DNA from: Ensifer adhaerens
GTDB taxonomy: Bacteria > Pseudomonadota > Alphaproteobacteria > Rhizobiales > Rhizobiaceae
Reading direction: 5' to 3'
NCBI RefSeq assembly: GCF_002007205.1
Contig: NZ_LAZS01000005.1
Coordinates: forward strand, 186,001-250,000
DNA: 64,000 nucleotides
Part shown: positions 1 through 9,669 of the stretch, piece after piece
Position numbering within the stretch: position 1 is the first letter of the stretch
Layout: each line of letters begins with the position of its first letter
Notes under the pieces: model-generated
The model's database searches: none
What the model was told of the DNA's origin: nothing
The model's input: the letters and a program-made list of their open reading frames with translations, nothing else
Position numbers and translations under genes: made by a program

Positions 1-2
1 TC

Positions 3-335
3 ATCGCCGTGCACCAGCCGCACCGCTACTCGCGCCTTTCGAGCCTGTTCGAAGATTTCTCCGCGTGCTTCAACGACGCCGACACGATCCTGATCGCGCC
101 CGTCTACGCAGCCGGCGAAGACCTCATTCCGGGCGCAACGGCCGAGGAACTGGTGGATCGCATCAAGGCTGGCGGCCACCGTGACGCGCGCTATGTCTCC
201 GGTCCGGAGGCAATCGCGCCGGTCGTCAGCAAGATTGCACAGCCCGGCGATTTTGTGGTTCTCTTGGGGGCTGGCAGCATCACCTACTGGGCGGCAGCCC
301 TGCCTAAGGAACTCGCGGATATTTCAGGAAATTGA
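3..335 (+). CDS. murC: UDP-N-acetylmuramate--L-alanine ligase, C-terminal part
   Basis: This is the 3' end of murC, cut by the left edge of the window; the frame is open from base 3 and ends at TGA 333-335. MurC adds L-alanine to UDP-MurNAc in the cytoplasm, the first peptide step of peptidoglycan synthesis. The visible ~110 residues are the C-terminal Mur ligase domain: [13 protein letters not shown] followed by a conserved Asp/Phe stretch and the block [13 protein letters not shown] are typical of MurC. The stop lies 2 bases before the ATG of murB, so the two genes are probably co-transcribed, as expected in a dcw cluster. Confidence 0.93.
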   Translation: MAVHQPHRYSRLSSLFEDFSACFNDADTILIAPVYAAGEDLIPGATAEELVDRIKAGGHRDARYVSGPEAIAPVVSKIAQPGDFVVLLGAGSITYWAAALPKELADISGN

Positions 336-337
336 GC

Positions 338-1312
338 ATGAAACAGGTCAACGGTCAGAAACTACTGGAATCACTCGGAAGTGGTGTCAGCGCTGTGCGC
401 GGCCGCATCACGCCGGATGCACCGATGGATCGCGTCACCTGGTTCCGCGCCGGCGGTCTTGCCGAGCTGATGTTCCAGCCGCACGACACGGATGATCTCA
501 TCACCTTCCTGAAGCTGGTGCCGGCTGAAGTGCCGCTCATGGTTGTCGGCGTCGGCTCGAACCTGCTCGTGCGCGACGGCGGCATTCCCGGCGTCGTCAT
601 CCGGCTGTCGGCCAAGGGTTTTGGCGATCTGGAGCTGGTCGGCGAAAACCGCATCAAGGCCGGCGCCATCTGCCCGGACAAGAACATCGCGGCCATGGCG
701 CTCGATCACGGCATCGGCGGCTTCTACTTCTACTACGGCATTCCGGGTTCGCTCGGCGGCGCGCTGCGCATGAACGCCGGCGCCAATGGTGCCGAGACCC
801 GCGAGCGGGTCGTCGAGGTCCATGCGGTCGACCGCCAGGGCAACCAGCACGTTCTGTCGAATGCCGACATGGGCTATGCCTATCGTCATTCGGCGGCGGC
901 GAAGGACCTGATCTTCACCCATGCGGTGTTTGAAGGCTACGCCGAGGACAAGAACAAGATCCGCACCGACATGGACGCGGTTCGCCAGCATCGCGAAACC
1001 GTGCAGCCGATCCGCGAGAAGACCGGCGGCTCGACCTTCAAGAACCCGGAGGGCCATTCGGCCTGGAAGCTGATCGACGAGGCCGGCTGCCGCGGCATGA
1101 TGATCGGCAGCGCCCAGATGTCGCCGCTGCACTGCAATTTCATGATCAACACCGGCCAGGCAACCGGCTACGAGCTGGAATATCTCGGCGAAACCGTGCG
1201 CCAGCGCGTGCTTGAACACTCCGGCGTCCGGCTCGAATGGGAGATCAAGCGCATCGGCACCTTCATGCCGGGCTACGAGATCAAGGAATTCCTCGGCCGC
1301 GGCATCGCGTAA
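338..1312 (+). CDS. murB: UDP-N-acetylenolpyruvoylglucosamine reductase
   Basis: MurB reduces UDP-GlcNAc-enolpyruvate to UDP-MurNAc with NADPH and FAD in the cytoplasm. The 324-residue product shows the FAD-binding signature [12 protein letters not shown] at about residues 71-82, [19 protein letters not shown] in the second half of the FAD domain, and the substrate-domain motif [10 protein letters not shown] that holds the catalytic serine. The C-terminal [12 protein letters not shown] carries the conserved Glu region. The ATG at 338 is preferred over an in-frame TTG six bases upstream because it follows the murC stop by 2 bases. A clear terminator follows at about 1338, so the murC-murB unit ends here and ddl is transcribed separately. 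Confidence 0.96.
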   Translation: MKQVNGQKLLESLGSGVSAVRGRITPDAPMDRVTWFRAGGLAELMFQPHDTDDLITFLKLVPAEVPLMVVGVGSNLLVRDGGIPGVVIRLSAKGFGDLELVGENRIKAGAICPDKNIAAMALDHGIGGFYFYYGIPGSLGGALRMNAGANGAETRERVVEVHAVDRQGNQHVLSNADMGYAYRHSAAAKDLIFTHAVFEGYAEDKNKIRTDMDAVRQHRETVQPIREKTGGSTFKNPEGHSAWKLIDEAGCRGMMIGSAQMSPLHCNFMINTGQATGYELEYLGETVRQRVLEHSGVRLEWEIKRIGTFMPGYEIKEFLGRGIA

Positions 1313-1337
1313 GGCTGAGTTGCGAGACGTGATCAGA

Positions 1338-1370
1338 AAGGCCGCGGCGGAAGCGCCGTGGCCTTTTGCT
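1338..1370 (+). terminator. Rho-independent terminator after murB
   Basis: A 12-bp GC-rich stem (1338-1349 with 1354-1365, one G-T pair) closed by a GAAG loop is followed by TTTTGCTTT. It lies 25 bases after the murB stop. Confidence 0.8.
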
Positions 1371-1387
1371 TTGGGGCGATTGCGTCC

Positions 1388-1490
1388 CTCATCCTCCGTC
1401 ATGCTCGGGCTTGACCCGAGCAACCATGCTCCACATGGGTTTGCCTTGGGAATGGACCCTCGGGTCGAGCCCGAGGATGACGGTGGAAGG
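1388..1490. repeat. REP/RIME-like intergenic inverted repeat
   Basis: The left arm (about 1390-1422) and right arm (about 1454-1488) are imperfect inverted copies built on the core CTCGGGCTTGACCCGAG, itself a palindrome. This is the usual form of the short dispersed palindromic elements of rhizobial intergenic spaces. Family membership is from memory of such elements. Confidence 0.6.
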
Positions 1491-1530
1491 GGCGGGGCGA
1501 TCAAAGAAAACGTCCTTCACCTTGCCAAAC

Positions 1531-1570
1531 AAAAAGGGCCGCAGCGCTGCCGCTGCGGCCCTTCTTCGTT
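1531..1570 (-). terminator. Terminator of the MHS transporter gene
   Basis: A perfect 11-bp stem (GGGCCGCAGCG at 1536-1546 with 1551-1561) has a 4-base loop. On the minus strand it is followed by five T residues, suiting termination of the leftward transporter gene that stops at 1606. Confidence 0.75.
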
Positions 1571-1605
1571 GTGATCGGCCGCACCAGGCGCGGCCCGTCG
1601 TCTGA

Positions 1606-2916
1606 TCAGGCCGAGACCTCGTCTTCCGTCGACAGCACCAGGCAGATGAGCGTGATGGCGGCGGCGGCGAGCAGGTAGTAGCCGACGTAATCCAGGCTGT
1701 AGTTGGTGGCGAGCCAGGTGGCGATGTAGGGCGCCAGCGACGCGCCGAAGATGCCGGCGAGGTTGAAGGTCATCGAGGCGCCGGTGTAGCGCACCGAGGT
1801 CGGAAAGGGTGCCGCGAGCGCTGCACCGATCGGGCCGTAGGTGAGGCCCATGAGGCCGAGGCCGATGATCGAGAACAGGAAGGCGCCACCGATGCCGCCG
1901 GCAAGAAGCGGCGCCATGAACAGGCCAAAGACGCCGATGCCGATGGTGGTGACGATCAGGATCAGCCGGCGGCCATAGCGGTCCGAGAGGATGCCGGCAA
2001 CCGGGATCATCAGGCCGAAGAAGACGACGCCGGTCATCTGCACGACGAGGAACTGCTCACGCGAGTAGCCGAGCTTGGCCGTGCCCCAGGAGAGCGAGAA
2101 CACCGTCATCAGGTAGAACAGCACGAAAGTGGCGAGGGCCACGAAGGTGCCGAGCACCAGGCTGCGCTTGTGGAAGCGGAAGATCTCGGCAATCGGCACC
2201 TGCACGCGCTCGTGTTTGTCGACCGCCTTCTGGAACTCCGGCGTCTCGGTGATCTTCAGGCGGACATAAAGCCCGACGGCGACGAGCAGGATGCTGGCGA
2301 TGAACGGCACGCGCCAGCCCCAGGCGAGGAACGCTTCGTTGCTCATGACTTCGCCGAGGATGAGGAAGGTGCCGGCCGACAAAATGAAGCCGATCGGCGC
2401 GCCGAGCTGCGGGAACATGGCGTACCAGCTGCGCTTGCCCTCAGGCGCGTTTTCGGTGGCGAGCAGCACTGCGCCGCCCCATTCGCCGCCGAGGCCAAGG
2501 CCCTGGCCGAAACGGCAAAGCGCGAGCAGCAGCGGGGCGGCGACGCCGATGGTCGCATAGGTCGGCAGAAGACCGATGACGACGGTGGAGATGCCCATGG
2601 TCATCAGCGCTGCGACCAGCGTCGCCTTGCGGCCGACCTTGTCGCCGAAATGGCCGAAGATCACGGCGCCGAAGGGGCGGGCGAAAAAAGCGATCGAGAA
2701 GGTCGCGAAGGATTGCAGCATTGCCGAGGTCGGGTCCGAGCCCGGGAAGAACAGGTGCGGGAACACCAGCACCGCGGCGGTGGCGTAAACGTAGAAGTCG
2801 AAGAATTCGATGGTCGTGCCGACGAGGCTTGCGAACAGGACCCGGGCAGGGGAGTTCACTGCCGCGTGCTTTGACGCATTGTCCTTCGGCGACAGGGAGG
2901 TTGTCGCGTCTGTCAT
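1606..2916 (-). CDS. MFS transporter, metabolite:H+ symporter (MHS) family
   Basis: This is a 436-residue inner-membrane transporter with about 12 hydrophobic segments. The N-terminal EFFDFYVYATAAVLVFP, the motif-A loop GHFGDKVGRKATL between helices 2 and 3, and RFGQGLGLGGEWGGAVLL are characteristic of the MHS branch of the major facilitator superfamily (relatives ShiA, KgtP, ProP). These proteins import dicarboxylates, shikimate, betaines or similar solutes with protons; the substrate cannot be read here. The start is placed at the ATG with CAT at 2914-2916 because AGGAA lies 8 bases upstream; another ATG is two codons earlier. The gene is monocistronic and convergent with murB. Confidence 0.88.
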   Translation of the reverse strand: MTDATTSLSPKDNASKHAAVNSPARVLFASLVGTTIEFFDFYVYATAAVLVFPHLFFPGSDPTSAMLQSFATFSIAFFARPFGAVIFGHFGDKVGRKATLVAALMTMGISTVVIGLLPTYATIGVAAPLLLALCRFGQGLGLGGEWGGAVLLATENAPEGKRSWYAMFPQLGAPIGFILSAGTFLILGEVMSNEAFLAWGWRVPFIASILLVAVGLYVRLKITETPEFQKAVDKHERVQVPIAEIFRFHKRSLVLGTFVALATFVLFYLMTVFSLSWGTAKLGYSREQFLVVQMTGVVFFGLMIPVAGILSDRYGRRLILIVTTIGIGVFGLFMAPLLAGGIGGAFLFSIIGLGLMGLTYGPIGAALAAPFPTSVRYTGASMTFNLAGIFGASLAPYIATWLATNYSLDYVGYYLLAAAAITLICLVLSTEDEVSA

Positions 2917-3238
2917 TATCATTGTTCCTATGGATTGTAAGACCGTCTTGGGAGGCGGGTGCGGGCGTCTTAACGCAAGTTTCGGCATGACGAAACCCTG
3001 ATATCGTAAGAAGTGCGAACGATATCGGCGTCATGCGCAGCATTATTCTGTCGGCGCTCCACCCTGGGGCAGCGGCGCGGGACGGCCTTTTCGCTTGCGC
3101 CTCAACTGCTTTGCCGTAGGCAGATTTTCACGTTTTGCGGGAGCGGCGCGTGTCTGGACAACCTGGATTGACGGGAATCAAATTGTGGCGAACTCTCTGC
3201 AACCGAAGCGATCGGCTTCGTTTTTCAGGAGCGAATGC

Positions 3239-3925
3239 ATGTTCAAAAGGCTTTCAGCGGAATTTCTCGGTACATTCTGGCTCGTTTTCGGTGGTTGCGG
3301 CAGCGCCGTGCTGGCGGCTGGCCTGCCTGAGGTCGGTATTGGCTATCTCGGCGTCTCCTTTGCTTTCGGTCTGACCGTGCTCACCATGGCCTATGCCGTC
3401 GGCGGCATTTCTGGTGGGCATTTCAATCCGGCGGTCTCGGTGGGGCTGCTGGTTGCCGGCAAGTTCCCGGCGCACAAACTGGTCGGCTATGTCATCGCCC
3501 AGGTGCTGGGTGCCATCGCCGCGGCGGCGGTACTCTATCTGATTGCCAGCGGGAAGGCCGATTTCCAGCTCGGTGGTTTTGCCGCCAACGGTTACGGCGA
3601 GCATTCGCCGGGCGGCTACTCGCTGACCGCGGCACTGGTTGCCGAGGTGGTGCTGACCGCCTTCTTCCTGTTCATCATTCTCGGCTCCACCCATGGTCGC
3701 GTGCCCGCCGGCTTCGCGCCGATCGCCATCGGCCTAGCGCTGACCCTGATCCATCTGGTCTCGATCCCGGTGACGAACACGTCGGTCAATCCAGCCCGTT
3801 CGACGGGGCAGGCGCTCTTCGTCGGCGACTGGGCGCTTTCGCAATTGTGGCTGTTCTGGGTGGCGCCGATCGTCGGCGCGGCGATTGCCGGAATCGTCTG
3901 GAAGATCGTCGGCGACGACGACTGA
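3239..3925 (+). CDS. aqpZ: Aquaporin Z
   Basis: A 228-residue MIP-family water channel of the inner membrane. Six transmembrane helices are apparent, and both half-helix NPA boxes are present: GGHFNPAVS near residue 62 and [10 protein letters not shown] near residue 183. The Arg after the second NPA is the selectivity-filter arginine, and the size and the N-terminal [13 protein letters not shown] match AqpZ rather than the larger glycerol facilitators. AGGAG at 3227-3231 sits 7 bases before the chosen ATG; the open frame extends farther upstream without a better start. A strong terminator follows the stop. Confidence 0.95.
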   Translation: MFKRLSAEFLGTFWLVFGGCGSAVLAAGLPEVGIGYLGVSFAFGLTVLTMAYAVGGISGGHFNPAVSVGLLVAGKFPAHKLVGYVIAQVLGAIAAAAVLYLIASGKADFQLGGFAANGYGEHSPGGYSLTAALVAEVVLTAFFLFIILGSTHGRVPAGFAPIAIGLALTLIHLVSIPVTNTSVNPARSTGQALFVGDWALSQLWLFWVAPIVGAAIAGIVWKIVGDDD

Positions 3926-3952
3926 TCCAGGTTCGGATGCCGTCCCGCATGG

Positions 3953-3985
3953 ACCCGCCGCCCTGGATGCGGCGGGTTTTTTCAT
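3953..3985 (+). terminator. Rho-independent terminator after aqpZ
   Basis: An 8-bp stem ACCCGCCG / CGGCGGGT is followed by a run of six T and more T-rich sequence, 27 bases after the aqpZ stop. Confidence 0.88.
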
Positions 3986-4102
3986 TTTTTCTTCTGTTTA
4001 TGCATTAGATTCAAGACTGCTGCGCAACCCTTTGATCTCTCGCTAAAATGCCTTGTTCCACATGCGCTTGTGCCCGCAAGCGGCGTTTCATTTCCTGACC
4101 GG

Positions 4103-4131
4103 GGTTAACGAAAGTAAACGGTTCGTTAACC
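4103..4131. promoter_or_regulatory. Perfect inverted repeat in the ddl upstream region
   Basis: The arms GGTTAACGAA (4103-4112) and TTCGTTAACC (4122-4131) are exact reverse complements separated by 9 bases, in the otherwise gene-free stretch between the aqpZ terminator and ddl. The geometry suits a dimeric DNA-binding protein. TTAA-rich half sites recall CtrA boxes (TTAA-N7-TTAAC), but no exact CtrA box is present. The rest of 3986-4235 holds no gene I can support. Confidence 0.5.
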
Positions 4132-4235
4132 TTAATGACGTTCTAGTGACCCAATGGCACAGGTGACTCGCGAGGGCGGGAGCCAGCCAGACGCAAGGAA
4201 ACCTTGCGATAGTGGCGTATTGTCTGGGGGTTTGA

Positions 4236-5162
4236 ATGAACGGCAAGCATGTGGCTGTCCTGATGGGCGGATTTTCTTCGGAGCGACCGGTTAGCCTGTC
4301 GTCCGGGGCTGCCTGTGCGGATGCCCTTGAAGCTGCCGGCTATCGCGTCACCCGGATCGACGTCGATCGCAACGTTGCCGAGACGCTGGCCGCGCTGCGT
4401 CCCGACGTCGCCTTCAATGCCCTTCACGGGCCGTTCGGCGAGGACGGCACGATCCAGGGCATCCTCGAATATCTTGAGATCCCCTACACCCATTCCGGCG
4501 TGCTTGCTTCGGCGCTCGCCATGGACAAGGCGCAGGCCAAGCATGTTGCTGCCGCCTCGGGTATTCCGGTCGCGGATGCCCAGGTCATGGATCGCCATGC
4601 CTTCGGTCCGAAGCATCCGATGAAGCCGCCCTACGTCGTCAAGCCAGTTTCCGAAGGCTCCAGCTTCGGTGTCGTCATCGTCAAGGAAGATCAGTCGCAT
4701 CCGCCGCAGGTGGTGACCTCGAGCGAATGGCGTTACGGCGACCGAATCATGGTGGAGCGCTATGTCGCTGGCCGCGAACTGACCTGTGGTGTCATGGGCG
4801 ACACGGCGCTTGGCGTCACGGAAATCATCCCGCAGGGCCACGCCTTCTACGATTATGATTCCAAATACGTAAAAGGTGGTTCGCGCCACGTCATTCCGGC
4901 ACAGATTTCACCAAATATTTACCAAAAAATACAAACACTCGCTCTGAAGGCGCATCAGGCAATCGGTTGCCGGGGCGTCAGCCGATCCGACTTTCGTTTC
5001 GATGACAGTTCCTCCGCAGGGGGCGAGCTGATCTGGCTGGAGATCAATACCCAGCCCGGCATGACTCCGACCTCCCTGGTGCCCGAGATGGCCGCGCATG
5101 CCGGCTACAGCTTCGGTGAGTTTTTGAGTTGGATGGTGGAGGACGCGTCGTGTTTGCGTTGA
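4236..5162 (+). CDS. ddl: D-alanine--D-alanine ligase
   Basis: Ddl joins two D-alanines with ATP to make the dipeptide end of the peptidoglycan stem. The 308-residue protein has the three ATP-grasp parts in order: the N-terminal [17 protein letters not shown] with catalytic Glu and Ser (about residues 8-24), [13 protein letters not shown], the central ATP-binding lysine region [15 protein letters not shown], and the C-terminal metal-binding [17 protein letters not shown]. Its last 13 bases overlap the start proposed for ftsQ. It begins the ddl-ftsQ-ftsA block and has its own upstream region with a perfect inverted repeat. Confidence 0.96.
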   Translation: MNGKHVAVLMGGFSSERPVSLSSGAACADALEAAGYRVTRIDVDRNVAETLAALRPDVAFNALHGPFGEDGTIQGILEYLEIPYTHSGVLASALAMDKAQAKHVAAASGIPVADAQVMDRHAFGPKHPMKPPYVVKPVSEGSSFGVVIVKEDQSHPPQVVTSSEWRYGDRIMVERYVAGRELTCGVMGDTALGVTEIIPQGHAFYDYDSKYVKGGSRHVIPAQISPNIYQKIQTLALKAHQAIGCRGVSRSDFRFDDSSSAGGELIWLEINTQPGMTPTSLVPEMAAHAGYSFGEFLSWMVEDASCLR

Positions 5163-6100
5163 GGGGCAAAAGGGGCAAGAGGGTTCGTCACCTCGATGGC
5201 GCCGCTGCCGTCGATGTGGACGGTGCGCGCGTGTTGCCGCGTCCGCTTCGTCGCGTCGTACGCTTCTTCGTCAGCCTCGGCGCCGGCCGCGTTCGCTTTC
5301 CAGCCTATACGGGCGCGATCTCGGCGCTCGCCTTCTTCGCGGCGACCGGTTTCTACGGCATGTCGCTCGGCGGCCATACGCAGAACTTCGCGCAAGCCTC
5401 GACCACGGCCGCTGGCTTTGCGATCGAGGACGTCAAGGTCTCGGGCAACGACCAGACTTCGGAGATCGATATCCTCCAGCAGCTCGGCCTCGACGGCACG
5501 ACGTCGCTGGTGGCGCTCGATATCGCCGAGGCGCGCAAGCTGATTGCGGAAATGCCCTGGGTTCAGGGCGTGACCGTCCGCAAGGTCTATCCCGGTACGA
5601 TCGAAGTCAGCCTAACCGAACGCAAGGCCTTCGGGATCTGGCAGCACGGCTCGGACCTTTCTCTGATCGAGCGCAGCGGCAGCGTGATCGCGCCCTTGCG
5701 CGACAACAAGTTCGCCGCGCTGCCGCTCTTCGTCGGCCGTGATGCCGAAACGGCTGCTGCCGATTTCTACGACGAGTTCTCCCGCTGGCCGGAGATCCGC
5801 TCGCGGGTAAAGGCCTTCGTCCGTGTGGCCGGTCGCCGCTGGGACCTGCGCCTCGACAACGGCATCGTCGTCAAGCTGCCGGAGCACGACGTCGCTCGGG
5901 CGATGAAGGTGCTCTCCGACATGGAAAGCCAGCACCAGCTCCTCGAGCGCGATATCGCTGCCGTGGATCTGAGGCTCGAAGACAGAACCACAGTTCAGTT
6001 GACGCCGGACGCAGTGACCCGGCGCGAAGTTGCCTTGAAGGCGAGGGACAAGATGCTGAAGGCGCAGGAGACCGAAAAGAAGAAAGAAGGCCGCATATGA
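5150..6100 (+). CDS. ftsQ: Cell division protein FtsQ
   Basis: FtsQ is a bitopic inner-membrane divisome protein that links early and late division proteins. The 316-residue product has a basic cytoplasmic N-terminus, one transmembrane segment (roughly residues 50-75, around [18 protein letters not shown]), a periplasmic POTRA domain beginning [16 protein letters not shown], then the FtsQ beta domain ([22 protein letters not shown]). The start is put at GTG 5150 since GGAGGA at 5138-5143 is 6 bases upstream; a TTG at 5129 is possible but has no comparable site. It overlaps ddl by 13 bases and ftsA by 4 (ATGA), so translation is probably coupled. Confidence 0.93.
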   Translation: MFALRGKRGKRVRHLDGAAAVDVDGARVLPRPLRRVVRFFVSLGAGRVRFPAYTGAISALAFFAATGFYGMSLGGHTQNFAQASTTAAGFAIEDVKVSGNDQTSEIDILQQLGLDGTTSLVALDIAEARKLIAEMPWVQGVTVRKVYPGTIEVSLTERKAFGIWQHGSDLSLIERSGSVIAPLRDNKFAALPLFVGRDAETAAADFYDEFSRWPEIRSRVKAFVRVAGRRWDLRLDNGIVVKLPEHDVARAMKVLSDMESQHQLLERDIAAVDLRLEDRTTVQLTPDAVTRREVALKARDKMLKAQETEKKKEGRI

Positions 6101-7428
6101 GTCTGTTCGGTTCCTCCAGCTTTGGCCTGCCGCGCCTGAAGCCGCTTTCCTCGAAGCGGTCTCATGTCGTCTCGGTGCTGGATATCGGTTCGACCAAGGT
6201 GGTCTGCATGATCGGCCGGCTGACGCCGCGCGCCGAAAGCCAGATCCTGCCCAACCGTACGCATAGCGTCGAAATCATCGGCATCGGCCACCAGAAGTCC
6301 CGCGGCGTCAAGAACGGCGTCGTCGCCGACCTCGATGCGGTCGAAAGCGTCGTCAGGCTCGCGGTCGATGCGGCCGAGCGCATGGCCGGCCTCACCATCG
6401 ACAGCCTGATCGTCAACGTTTCGGCCGGCCGGCTGCAGAGCGACGTCTATACCGCGACGATCGATCTCGGCGGCCAGGAAGTCGACGCCAACGATCTGCG
6501 CAAGGTTCTCGCCGCTGCCGGCCAGCAGTCGCTGCGCTCAGACCGCGCCATCCTGCACTCGCTGCCGACGGGCTTCTCGCTCGACGGCGAACGCGGCATC
6601 CGCGATCCGCTCGCCATGTACGGCGACGTTCTCGGCGTCGACATGCATGTGCTGACGGCCGAACGGGCAGCGCTCAAGAACCTCGAACTCTGCGTCAACC
6701 GCGCCCACCTCTCGGTCGAGGGCATGGTTGCGACCCCCTATGCCAGCGGTCTTGCTGCGCTCGTCGACGACGAGGTCGAACTCGGCTGTGCGGCGATCGA
6801 CATGGGTGGCGGCACGACGACGATCTCGGTCTTTGCCGAAGGCAAGCTGGTTCACGCAGACGCTGTCAGCCTCGGCGGCCATCACGTGACGACGGATCTG
6901 GCGCGCGGTCTTTCGACCCGCATCGAGGATGCCGAACGGCTGAAGGTCGTGCACGGCTCGGCTCTGCCCAACAGCGCCGACGAGCGTGACATCGTTTCGG
7001 TTCCGCCGATCGGCGAGGACGACCGCGATCAGCCGACGCATGTGCCGCGCGCACTTGTGTCGCGCATCGTGCGCGCCCGCATCGAAGAGACGCTGGAACT
7101 TATCCGCGATCGCATCCAGCGCTCGGGCTTCAGCCCGATCGTCGGCAAGCGCATCGTTCTGACGGGCGGCGCCAGCCAGCTGACTGGCCTGCCGGAAGCG
7201 GCGCGCCGCATCCTCGCCCGCAATGTTCGCATCGGCCGTCCGCTCGGAGTTTCCGGGCTGCCGGCGGCTGCCAAGGGCCCGGCCTTCTCCACGGCGGTCG
7301 GCCTGATGATCTATCCGCAGGTCGCCGACCTCGAGACCCATGCCTCCCACGGCGGCATGTTCTCGGCGCTCGGCGCCGGCAATGGCCGCATCGCCCGCAT
7401 GGGCCAGTGGCTGAAAGAGAGCTTTTGA
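6097..7428 (+). CDS. ftsA: Cell division protein FtsA
   Basis: FtsA is the actin-like ATPase that tethers FtsZ filaments to the inner membrane. The 443 residues include phosphate-1 VLDIGSTKVVCMIG near residue 28, the SHS2 insert region GVKNGVVADLDAVESVVR, phosphate-2 AIDMGGGTTTISVF near residue 233, and the adenosine motif VLTGGASQLTGLPE. The C-terminus ends in a short amphipathic helix (GRIARMGQWLKESF), the usual membrane anchor. The start overlaps the ftsQ stop as ATGA. About 100 bases separate it from ftsZ. Confidence 0.96.
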   Translation: MSLFGSSSFGLPRLKPLSSKRSHVVSVLDIGSTKVVCMIGRLTPRAESQILPNRTHSVEIIGIGHQKSRGVKNGVVADLDAVESVVRLAVDAAERMAGLTIDSLIVNVSAGRLQSDVYTATIDLGGQEVDANDLRKVLAAAGQQSLRSDRAILHSLPTGFSLDGERGIRDPLAMYGDVLGVDMHVLTAERAALKNLELCVNRAHLSVEGMVATPYASGLAALVDDEVELGCAAIDMGGGTTTISVFAEGKLVHADAVSLGGHHVTTDLARGLSTRIEDAERLKVVHGSALPNSADERDIVSVPPIGEDDRDQPTHVPRALVSRIVRARIEETLELIRDRIQRSGFSPIVGKRIVLTGGASQLTGLPEAARRILARNVRIGRPLGVSGLPAAAKGPAFSTAVGLMIYPQVADLETHASHGGMFSALGAGNGRIARMGQWLKESF

Positions 7429-7529
7429 GTAGCGTGTCCGGCTCCGACAGGGACGGGGCCGGGTGAAGACAAACTTTGAAAGATTTGGCCGGCTCGGCAA
7501 GGCGGCCAGAAAACAGAAGGAACGGGACT

Positions 7530-9323
7530 ATGACTATCAACTTGCAGAAGCCGGATATCACGGAGCTGAAGCCCCGCATCACCGTCTTTGGCGTGGGTGG
7601 CGGCGGCGGCAATGCCGTCAACAACATGATCACCGCAGGCCTCCAGGGCGTCGATTTCGTCGTCGCCAACACGGATGCCCAGGCGCTGACCATGACCAAG
7701 GCCGAGCGCATCATCCAGATGGGTGTTGCCGTCACCGAAGGTCTCGGCGCCGGTTCGCAGCCGGAAGTCGGCCGCGCGGCCGCCGAAGAGTGCATCGATG
7801 AGATCATCGATCACCTGAACGGCACCCACATGTGCTTCGTCACCGCCGGCATGGGCGGCGGCACCGGCACCGGTGCAGCGCCGATCGTCGCGCAGGCCGC
7901 CCGCAACAAGGGCATCCTGACCGTCGGCGTCGTCACCAAGCCGTTCCATTTCGAAGGCGCGCGCCGCATGCGGCTCGCCGACCAGGGCATCGCCGAACTG
8001 CAGAAGTCGGTCGACACCCTGATCGTCATCCCCAACCAGAACCTCTTCCGTATTGCCAACGACCGCACGACCTTTGCGGACGCGTTTGCGATGGCCGACC
8101 AGGTTCTCTATTCGGGCGTTGCCTGCATCACCGACCTCATGGTCAAGGAAGGCCTCATCAACCTCGACTTCGCCGACGTCCGTTCGGTGATGCGCGAGAT
8201 GGGCCGCGCCATGATGGGCACCGGCGAAGCTTCGGGCGAAGGCCGCGCACTGGCCGCAGCCGAAGCCGCAATCGCCAACCCGCTGCTCGACGAAACGTCG
8301 ATGAAGGGCGCCCAGGGCCTGCTGATCTCGATCACAGGCGGCCGTGACCTGACGCTGTTCGAACTCGACGAAGCTGCAACCCGTATTCGCGAAGAAGTCG
8401 ACCCGGATGCCAACATCATCCTCGGCGCGACCTTCGACGAAGATCTCGAAGGCCTCATCCGCGTCTCGGTCGTCGCCACCGGCATCGACCGCACGGCCGC
8501 GGAGGTGGCGGGCCGTTCCGCCGACTTTCGTCCGGTAGCAGCAAAGCCGGTCGTCCGTCCGTCCGCCGCCATTCCGGCCCAGCAGCCGCAGCCGGTTGCC
8601 CAGCACCAGCCGGCCCCGGTTCACCAGCCGGTGATGCAGCAGCCGATTGCCCAGCCGGTCCAGCAGCCGATGCAGCCGCAGGCAACTGCCGATCATATCG
8701 CGGCTGCCATCCGCGAAGCCGAAATGGAGCGTGAGCTCGACATCGCTACTCGCGCTGCCCAGGTACAGGCCCAGGCTCCGGCTCACGTTCAGCCGGCGCA
8801 TGAGGAAAACTTTCGCCCCCAGAGCAAGCTTTTCGCCGGTGCAGCACCGGTAGAGGCCGCTCCGGTCATGCGCCAGCCGCAGCCGCAGATGCAGCCGGTT
8901 CAGCCGCAGCCGCAGCCGGTGATGCGCCAGGAGCCCGTCGCTCCGGTCATGCGCCAGCAGCCGGAACAGGTTCGCATGCCGAAGGTCGAAGACTTTCCGC
9001 CTGTCGTAAAGGCCGAGATGGACCGCCGCGCACAGCCGGCAGCGCCGATCGCCGAAGAGCGCGGCCCGATGGGCCTCTTGAACCGCATCACCAGCTCGCT
9101 TGGCCTGCGTGACCGCGAACAGACCCCGGCGGCCGCCGACATGACGGCTTCCGCCCCGACCGCTGCCTCGCAGCAGCGCCGGCCGCTCTCGCCGGAAGCG
9201 AGCCTCTATGCGCCGCGTCGCGGCCAGCTTGACGATCACGGTCGCGCTTCGCCGCAGGCAGCGCGCCCGCAAGAAGATGATCAGCTCGAAATCCCGGCGT
9301 TCCTGCGCCGTCAATCGAACTGA
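7530..9323 (+). CDS. ftsZ: Cell division protein FtsZ
   Basis: FtsZ is the tubulin-like GTPase that forms the division ring. The first ~320 residues carry [15 protein letters not shown], the tubulin signature [13 protein letters not shown], and the T7 synergy loop [11 protein letters not shown]. Unlike E. coli FtsZ (383 residues), this protein has 597: a ~260-residue Pro/Gln-rich disordered linker with recurring QPQP and VMRQ units separates the GTPase from the C-terminal peptide [12 protein letters not shown] that binds FtsA. Long linkers are usual for the main FtsZ of Rhizobiales. The start ATG 7530 follows AGAAGG; the frame is open further upstream but lacks FtsZ similarity. A terminator closes the unit. 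Confidence 0.97.
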   Translation: MTINLQKPDITELKPRITVFGVGGGGGNAVNNMITAGLQGVDFVVANTDAQALTMTKAERIIQMGVAVTEGLGAGSQPEVGRAAAEECIDEIIDHLNGTHMCFVTAGMGGGTGTGAAPIVAQAARNKGILTVGVVTKPFHFEGARRMRLADQGIAELQKSVDTLIVIPNQNLFRIANDRTTFADAFAMADQVLYSGVACITDLMVKEGLINLDFADVRSVMREMGRAMMGTGEASGEGRALAAAEAAIANPLLDETSMKGAQGLLISITGGRDLTLFELDEAATRIREEVDPDANIILGATFDEDLEGLIRVSVVATGIDRTAAEVAGRSADFRPVAAKPVVRPSAAIPAQQPQPVAQHQPAPVHQPVMQQPIAQPVQQPMQPQATADHIAAAIREAEMERELDIATRAAQVQAQAPAHVQPAHEENFRPQSKLFAGAAPVEAAPVMRQPQPQMQPVQPQPQPVMRQEPVAPVMRQQPEQVRMPKVEDFPPVVKAEMDRRAQPAAPIAEERGPMGLLNRITSSLGLRDREQTPAAADMTASAPTAASQQRRPLSPEASLYAPRRGQLDDHGRASPQAARPQEDDQLEIPAFLRRQSN

Positions 9324-9351
9324 TTAGAAGGCCCGTTCCTTCACCTTGCCG

Positions 9352-9380
9352 AATGCCCGGGCGACTGCCCGGGCATTTTT
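9352..9380 (+). terminator. Rho-independent terminator after ftsZ
   Basis: The stem AATGCCCGGGC / GCCCGGGCATT with a GACT loop is followed by TTTTTGCATTTTC, 29 bases after the ftsZ stop. It separates the division operon from lpxC. Confidence 0.92.
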
Positions 9381-9669
9381 GCATTTTCTTCATCATTTCA
9401 GTTATTTGATTCCATGTCGCCGACCGTCGCAAATGCGTAACAAAGCGAAACGAACAGTGATTTGGAATGGTGCCTCCAAACTCTTATTTTCAGACTCGGA
9501 ATTGGGGACGCATGCGATTCGATCAAGCGCTGTCTGTTCGAAACGCAGAGGATCGACCTTTGTGTCGAGACTCTCGGGCGCCTTGCTTGCGCCCTTGATA
9601 ACGCTGCGTCGCCAGCATGCGTCGCCAGCAGGTTTTGGCCATCGGCCACAGGTATTGAAAGTGACGAGA
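9381..9669 (+). other. Gene-free leader between ftsZ and lpxC
   Basis: About 290 bases lie between the ftsZ terminator and the lpxC start. The lpxC frame is open through it but has no LpxC-like residues and no good start. The relatively A/T-rich part around 9385-9500 is the likely place of the lpxC promoter; I see no convincing -35/-10 pair or conserved RNA. Confidence 0.4.

Noticed and set aside
371-1504. 377-codon minus-strand frame opposite murB
   Set aside because: Antisense to murB, no domain, poor start.
4103-4131. CtrA binding box
   Set aside because: The TTAA-N7-TTAAC consensus is not met exactly; only the inverted repeat is reported.
7311-9314. 667-codon minus-strand frame opposite ftsZ
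   Set aside because: Shadow of ftsZ; His/Arg/Leu repeats mirror the linker repeats.
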